Source: Apostichopus japonicus (lineage: Eukaryota > Echinodermata > Holothuroidea > Aspidochirotida > Stichopodidae). From it: 64,000 nucleotides of DNA. Below are positions 59,107 to 64,000 of this stretch, one piece after another. Made by a program: the position numbers and the translations under genes. Position 1 is the stretch's first letter. Each line of letters opens with the position of its first letter. The stretch lies in contig NC_092583.1 in assembly GCF_037975245.1 (NCBI RefSeq), forward strand, positions 15,355,264-15,419,263, read 5' to 3'. Under the pieces are notes generated by a model. That model was not told where the DNA came from and ran no database searches. It saw only the letters and a list, made by a program, of their open reading frames with translations.

Positions 59107-59325
59107 CAGCTACCACAGACGCAGGAGGAAGTGTGGGAGGAGTAAAGAGACAAGTACGTAACCGGAGACGGGCAGAGCATCATGAACCAGAGAACAGATA
59201 CCGCTCGGATGTACGTGAGGAAGCAGTCAAGGCGGCATTGGCTAACCACGTCGAACAGGAAATGCCCATGCCTTCAAAGAGGCAGTCCCTCCACGCCAGT
59301 GTCGTGCCCACAGATACACCCCCAG
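59107..59325 (+). CDS. DIP2: DIP2 exon 3
   Basis: 219-nt exon, phase 1 at both ends, residues 53-125 plus the first base of codon 126. Key conserved parts are RNRRRAEHHE, NRYRSDVREEAVKAALA and MPMPSKRQSLHASV, ending TDTPP. The RYRSDV..EAV.AALA helix and the MPMPSKR motif are signatures of DIP2 N-termini and complete the DMAP1-binding region. The basic run fits the linker before the helix. The acceptor is CTGCAGCAG, a tandem NAG that allows a start three bases later (59110) with loss of one alanine. The donor is GTATGT. Confidence 0.93.
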
Positions 59326-61187
59326 GTATGTAGTCATGATTTCACAAAATTCTTGAATTTTTTGTATTTTTAATGCATTAACGTCTATTTAATAGATTAA
59401 TAATAACATCTTGTAGTGCTCTCTGTAATCTCCTCTCCACTGGTGTTGTTCGTGTATCAGATATATGCGTATCAAATGACAGGAGGAAGCCGATTGGAAT
59501 AGTTGTTTAGAGGGTAAGAGGAAGTAAAAATGTACTATATGCAGGTATGTGAGAGGGGTTGAAGAAGGGGAGATGGTGTGGAGGGGGGGGAGGGGCTATA
59601 TAACATTTATTTTTAGCCCATGGTACTTAACATGAGCATGAGGGGTCATTGAGGGCTACTTCCTTCACCTTTCAGTAACAGTCCTGTTTGATGATCTGTT
59701 AATGATATTGCCTTCTGACTGAAGTGATCAAGGACTGTGTTTAGAATCTTTGTGTGTTTCAGTGTGGGTAACTGTTTGCCTTTGTCCTCTCTTGACAGAG
59801 TTTACTAAATAATTAGCTTAATTAAAGAACATGCAATATAATGAAGAAAACTAGCAAAGTATTGCTTTATGTATAAAAAATGTATAATGAAGATATTATT
59901 CCCTCAAGTTGCAGTTACCATTAAAACTTGCATATACAAAGATTGTCACTAATATATTCGAGTACCTTGCAAGTAGATATTCAGAAACATTACAATATAA
60001 CGATGAAAAGTGTGTTGTTAGATATTGAGAAGTTTTTTGGGTCATTTTAGCATTTCTGCCAGTTTTTTTGTGGCATGTTCTATATCGTTTAGCATGTTTA
60101 ATGTTTAAAGGGGTTGATTCTTAGGTGACCAGAAACACTCGCATATTTTGACCTGCTTTTGAAATACTTTGTTGCAGTGATGATTTCCATATGATATTAG
60201 TGTGTAACTGTAGTACCATTCACTGGATCATCCATCTTGAATGTTTGCCAGGTTTGAAGCTAGTCTACCAAACTCCATTTTGACCTTGCTATGTAATAAG
60301 AGTTTACCTTTGAGATTACCAAAGCTGAAGTATCAGATTCCTTGGCAAACCTTGGTTTCAGAAACCCCCTCATGTATGACCAGATAACTACTAAGTGGTT
60401 TTGATAGATCATAGAAAACTAGACATTACCATTAGGCCAACTACCTTATAAGACGCTACCATCTTATTGAGGTTAAATCTTCGAAATGTTAATTAAACTT
60501 TCTGGTACGGTACACATGAACTGTATGGGCTGTACTTTCTAAACTAACTCAGTGTAACGTGTGGTGTTGGTCTTGATATTCAACTGAAAATTGATGTTGG
60601 TTGTCAAGAAATGTATGCTCCACCAGCCATCTGTGATCAGAGTGTCCATTATCAGCCATTTATGAGAATCGTAGGTCACATTTTGGTTGCCCTTCCCGCG
60701 AACTTGCACGTCAGCAGAGACAGCTGTTCCTGTATAAATTGTACAATCTTTGCTACTTTGGAAAAAGTGATATAACAAGGTAATACAGCTTTTAAATGTT
60801 AGCATTGCTTCAAGTTAACTGATTGCAATGTGGAAGTTTAAATGATAGATTCAACAAAAAGGATAGATGAAGAATTGTGGTATGTAGAGGACCTCCCACA
60901 CACCTCCCATTTTTGTTAAACCATAGATCCGCGGTTGAAGTAGTTTTGTTTTTTCATGATTATGCCTAAGCCGAATTATACCTCGCTATACCATGTCGTT
61001 ACTTACATTGTTTTACAATGGGGAGGTATCTGTTATACTTTCCTTATCAGCTAATATTTTTACTTCTTAACCAAATACTTCCTTTGCAGGTTAGACTTTT
61101 CCTCAATCTATCGTCTCAATTGATTCATACTTTCCATTATGTATCCGTAGAAATAAAACTGTTCTATTCTCTCTTTTGCTTTAACAG
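59326..61187 (+). other. DIP2: DIP2 intron 3, 1,862 bp
   Basis: Donor GTATGT, acceptor TTTGCTTTAACAG, phase 1. It has a short G-run near 59580 and otherwise nothing recognisable. Confidence 0.85.
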
Positions 61188-61361
61188 AGTCGGACACTGA
61201 CGACAATGATTCCATTTCGTCTTCTTCCTCACATCAGTTGGGAGAGCCGTCTGGAGCGGCCGTCGGCTCCTTCTATTACGTACGGGGGGATCCTTTCAGA
61301 CATACCAATAATGGACATGTTAACAGGGGCAATAACAGGGGAGTGGACATAGCCACAAGTG
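61188..61361 (+). CDS. DIP2: DIP2 exon 4 (linker)
   Basis: 174-nt exon, phase 1 at both ends, residues 126-183 plus the first base of codon 184. It starts ESDTDDNDSISSSSSH, an acidic-serine linker like the SEDEGS/SSS stretch after the TPP motif in other DIP2 proteins, and continues with a low-complexity segment (GSFYYVRGDPF, NNGHVNRGNNRG) that is probably disordered. The acidic serine run is a plausible casein-kinase-type phosphorylation target, as inference only. Conservation here is lower than in exons 1-3, so the call depends on frame continuity and splice sites (acceptor TTAACAG, donor GTATGT). Confidence 0.82.
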
Positions 61362-61892
61362 GTATGTAGAACAGCTGATAGCTGAAAGTTAACCTTGGCA
61401 TTTTATACATTTTAAAGGGGCGAACTATAGTTAATATCCAAGCAAACGTTGCAGAGCTTTCCATTCAAGAGTGACTCTAAAATGCACCCAAGAAATAAAG
61501 ATATCCATTTTGAAGATGAGTCGCACCGTTACTGTACTTAAACCAGCATGGTTCCATTTGCTGCGTAACTTCATTTACCATCAAAACATACTCGATCAAA
61601 TGTTATATTGCTATTTTTTTGGCTACTTGAACATCACAAGACATGCTGCTTAAAATCTGGAGAAAATCTGTTGATCTTGCAAAGCAATGTTAAAACTTGA
61701 GCCAAGACTACCAAATGTTCATTTGCAGATGCATTAAGCCTAGCCAAACTACTTTATATAAAAGTATTGTGGCCAAATCAAGTTAATTGCTTCATTTTGA
61801 ATGGGAAGAAAAGCTTTCAAAGAATTCTTCAAGAACTTTGCATTTTGGTTAATGGTTTTGAAACCTAGGAGATTGAGTATGATACAAATTTA

Positions 61893-61928
61893 TGGTTAAC
61901 CGTTTAACCGTTAAACCGTTTAACCGTT
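61893..61928. repeat. AACCGTT cluster, near-palindrome
   Basis: Five closely packed copies of the words TAACCGTT and AAACCGTT (some on either strand), giving a near-palindrome of about 36 bases. AACCGTT matches the core recognised by Myb-family proteins (YAACKG), so a dense Myb-site cluster is conceivable. It may equally be a slippage product. Confidence 0.5.
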
Positions 61929-62909
61929 TTCTGTTTAATTTGTTGTAGTGCTACTGTTTCTTAGACCGTTCAACGAGAAATGATACTTGAAAATATCTTT
62001 AGGAAGAACATAACCATTCGGGGATAGCAAACCAACTTAAATTGGCTTTGTCTGGGCTTTATGAGCCTGTTAAGTTGGTTGATTAGTCAACCTTGTCTGA
62101 TGTAGACATGAATTCCGTATTCCTCTAGGGACCACTCTGTGGAGCAGCATCTTCCTCTGGCATGGGTTGTTTGTTCACTGTTATTCACTGGTTATGGCCT
62201 AGTACTTACAAGGATCACAGATCAGTACATTTAGATTGTGATAGGATGATTCATGATGTGAAACTCTTTAGTTGCTTGATTACCCAGAGAAAGAAATGCA
62301 ACACTTCATGTGACAATGTAACCAAACACTTGACTTGATAGGAAATGTTAGTAGGTGCCTTCATGCTTCTGTTAAGACTGGGCCAATATTTAATGAAATG
62401 GAGCCCAAAATAAAAAAATAAAAATTGTGAGGTAGATTGAAGGATCCTGATCAGGATGCCCTTGTAATAAGGTCATTGCTTTCTATGTAGTCCTCTGATA
62501 TGACATCGGGTATTACTATATACTAGTGAAAAACTGTGATTTAATGAAGTTACCATCAAGGAGAAATCATGTGTTCTTTACCCTTCAAATCCACTGACTG
62601 TCCTTATGAAATGGATGATCTCCAAGCATGTTCTACATTACCTTTTAATATTAGGAAATATGGTTGCTATTTGTGTAGTACAGGAACATGTTATAGATAT
62701 CTGGTAGATCTTGTGAGAGTGGAGGAAGATAAACTTTGATGGGAGAAATTCTAAGGTTCTTTACATTTTTACATCCTCCCCAACCCCCCCCCTCCCTTTT
62801 CCCTGTCCTTACACACTGCACCATATATGCAGCTCAGTATTGCTTGTATGCTTGGTCATGTTTCATTATGATTGTTTATACATGTGCATGGGCCTCCTCC
62901 AGTTAACAT

Positions 62910-63312
62910 GTATTTACTTTGTTACGCTAATAAAAAACGAACACATGGGCGTGAGTTGCACAATAAAAACAGCCCCCATACTCCCTTCCCTATAAGAAAA
63001 GGATACTTATCAGGCTGTAATAGGCTGTTGAAACGCTTAGAAATCCTATAGGATGTAAAGAAGGTAATAATCCAATGTAATCCGGGCAGTTTTCGAAAGA
63101 TTTGAATCCACTACGAAAACGCATGAGTAAACACTTTGGATGGTAGAATGAGAAGGAAGGGCATTGACCGGATAGGACCGGTCACTGAGGGTGCACAGTG
63201 TTAAAAGATTACCAGGGCATACTAGACACGGTAGAATGAGGTGCTAATGTTGTGGGGAGACAGGTAAGCGGGTCACTCGCAAATATATAAACCAGTAAGT
63301 TTATAATTCCAA
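62910..63312 (-). mobile_element. DIRS-derived mini-element, both ends present
   Basis: The right side (read 63312 down to 63128) follows the DIRS right terminus (CTTACTGGTTTATATATTTG, CGAGTGACCCGCTTACC) and terminal repeat (ACAACATTAGCACC, AACACTGTGCACCCTC), then leader words (CAGCCTGATAAGTATCC at about 63000). The left side at 62910 begins ATTTACTTTGTTACGC, like the opposite terminus. There is no Gag, Pol or recombinase. It looks like an internally deleted DIRS of about 400 bases, diverged from the full copy. Confidence 0.65.
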
Positions 63313-63561
63313 AGGGTCCGTCAATGTACAGTTTACTGGGTATTCACTCTAATTGGAATCATATTAATGTTTCCGATGATGTAGCAATCTGACAAGATAA
63401 GATATATATCAGTGATTTCTGTACGGATGGATCCTACTTGTTTTACTGGAACCGAGATTCTTTATGATTTGACCAATCCAGCAGCTTTTGCAATGAGATC
63501 ATGATAGTCAAATTGTACATGACTTTTTTAACATGTATCTTTCTTTCCTTCCCAACCATAG

Positions 63562-63630
63562 CTCAGCCACCTCCAGATGTGACAGCCAGTTCAGGGTTGG
63601 CTTTCCAACGTGGAGGAACCATCGAAGATC
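63562..63630 (+). CDS. DIP2: DIP2 exon 5
   Basis: 69-nt exon, phase 1 at both ends, residues 184-206 plus the first base of codon 207: AQPPPDVTASS, then LAFQRGGTIED. The PPDVT motif matches the conserved (A)PPDVT segment that follows the serine-rich linker in other DIP2 proteins. The acceptor is AACCATAG and the donor GTACGT; a second GT four bases on is possible but would break the phase 1 pattern of all other introns. Confidence 0.82.
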
Positions 63631-64000
63631 GTACGTACTTGAACATTGGCATATATGTTCTCCGTTTATTTGTAAAACACTGATGATCCCTGAATCTTTT
63701 TCTAGCTAAATATGTGTTAGTAGTTAGGTTTTCAAGTGTCTTGTACTTGATACACAATTTGCCAATCCCATCATGTTAAGTTTAAAACAGGGCACTCTGG
63801 GAGATTTTACAAACTTCATTGATTTGACTTCTGGATCTGTAATCTATACAAATTTGTTTCCTATATAAATTATGGTATCAAGTCATACCAGATCTAGTGA
63901 TTTGAAGTACATTAAAATTGGTTTTTTATTTTGTAAAAACTGTGCTATGATATATTAAGTCTCTTCTGCACTTAATATAATGTAGTGACAAGTATGAAAT
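63631..64000 (+). other. DIP2: DIP2 intron 5, start only
   Basis: Begins GTACGT and runs off the window. AT-rich with nothing recognisable. The rest of DIP2, including both adenylate-forming domains, must lie beyond the right edge. Confidence 0.75.

Larger units (their letters stand above)
61362..63561 (+). other. DIP2: DIP2 intron 4, 2,200 bp
   Basis: Donor GTATGT, acceptor CCCAACCATAG after a pyrimidine tract, phase 1. It contains a palindromic AACCGTT cluster (61893-61928) and a reverse-strand DIRS-derived mini-element (62910-63312). Confidence 0.85.

Noticed and set aside
63635-63640. Alternative donor four bases downstream at exon 5
   Set aside because: Would leave phase 2 and a weaker GTACTT, unlike the phase 1 pattern of every other intron here.

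Overview
This is a stretch of animal nuclear DNA. It is AT-rich with homopolymer tracts and microsatellites, carries widely spaced short exons with GT-AG introns, and is full of transposon debris. The only host gene I can support is the 5' part of a DIP2 (disco-interacting protein 2) gene on the + strand. Five coding exons (3878-3962, 38103-38174, 59107-59325, 61188-61361, 63562-63630) give about the first 206 residues, and the gene continues past the right edge. The protein is DIP2-like but not vertebrate. Together with DIRS-type elements and TAGGCCTA-rich DNA after exon 1, this suggests an invertebrate deuterostome, perhaps an echinoderm. That placement is a low-confidence inference.

Layout. 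1-3877 is the 5' flank, with a CpG-rich pocket near 600-720 and a 585-bp hAT-type MITE with a perfect 8-bp target duplication. Intron 1 (3963-38102, about 34 kb) holds a 1.73-kb hAT-like element, a 128-bp minisatellite, a near-complete DIRS-type tyrosine-recombinase retrotransposon (about 19444-25994), five relics of DIRS ends, a tRNA-derived SINE and an 85-bp minisatellite just before exon 2. Intron 2 (38175-59106, about 21 kb) holds two elements flanked by TTAA, another inverted-repeat element, and several duplications and microsatellites. Introns 3 and 4 are short (1.9 and 2.2 kb). Intron 4 ends with a reverse-strand DIRS-derived mini-element.

The DIRS element is the most interesting object. 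Its inverted terminal repeats share 118 identical bases, so insertion or homogenisation is recent. It has an internal complementary region that joins copies of both termini, as expected for replication through a circle. It encodes a Gag (N-terminal Cys cluster, RS-rich middle, RG-rich end), a reverse transcriptase/RNase H/methyltransferase-like polyprotein, and a tyrosine recombinase whose stop codon lies inside the internal complementary region. Gag is split by one frame change. Pol has no ATG near its start and overlaps Gag. The recombinase shares Gag's second frame, separated from it by a single stop codon. No bacterial genes, CRISPR arrays, rRNA genes or intact tRNA genes were found.
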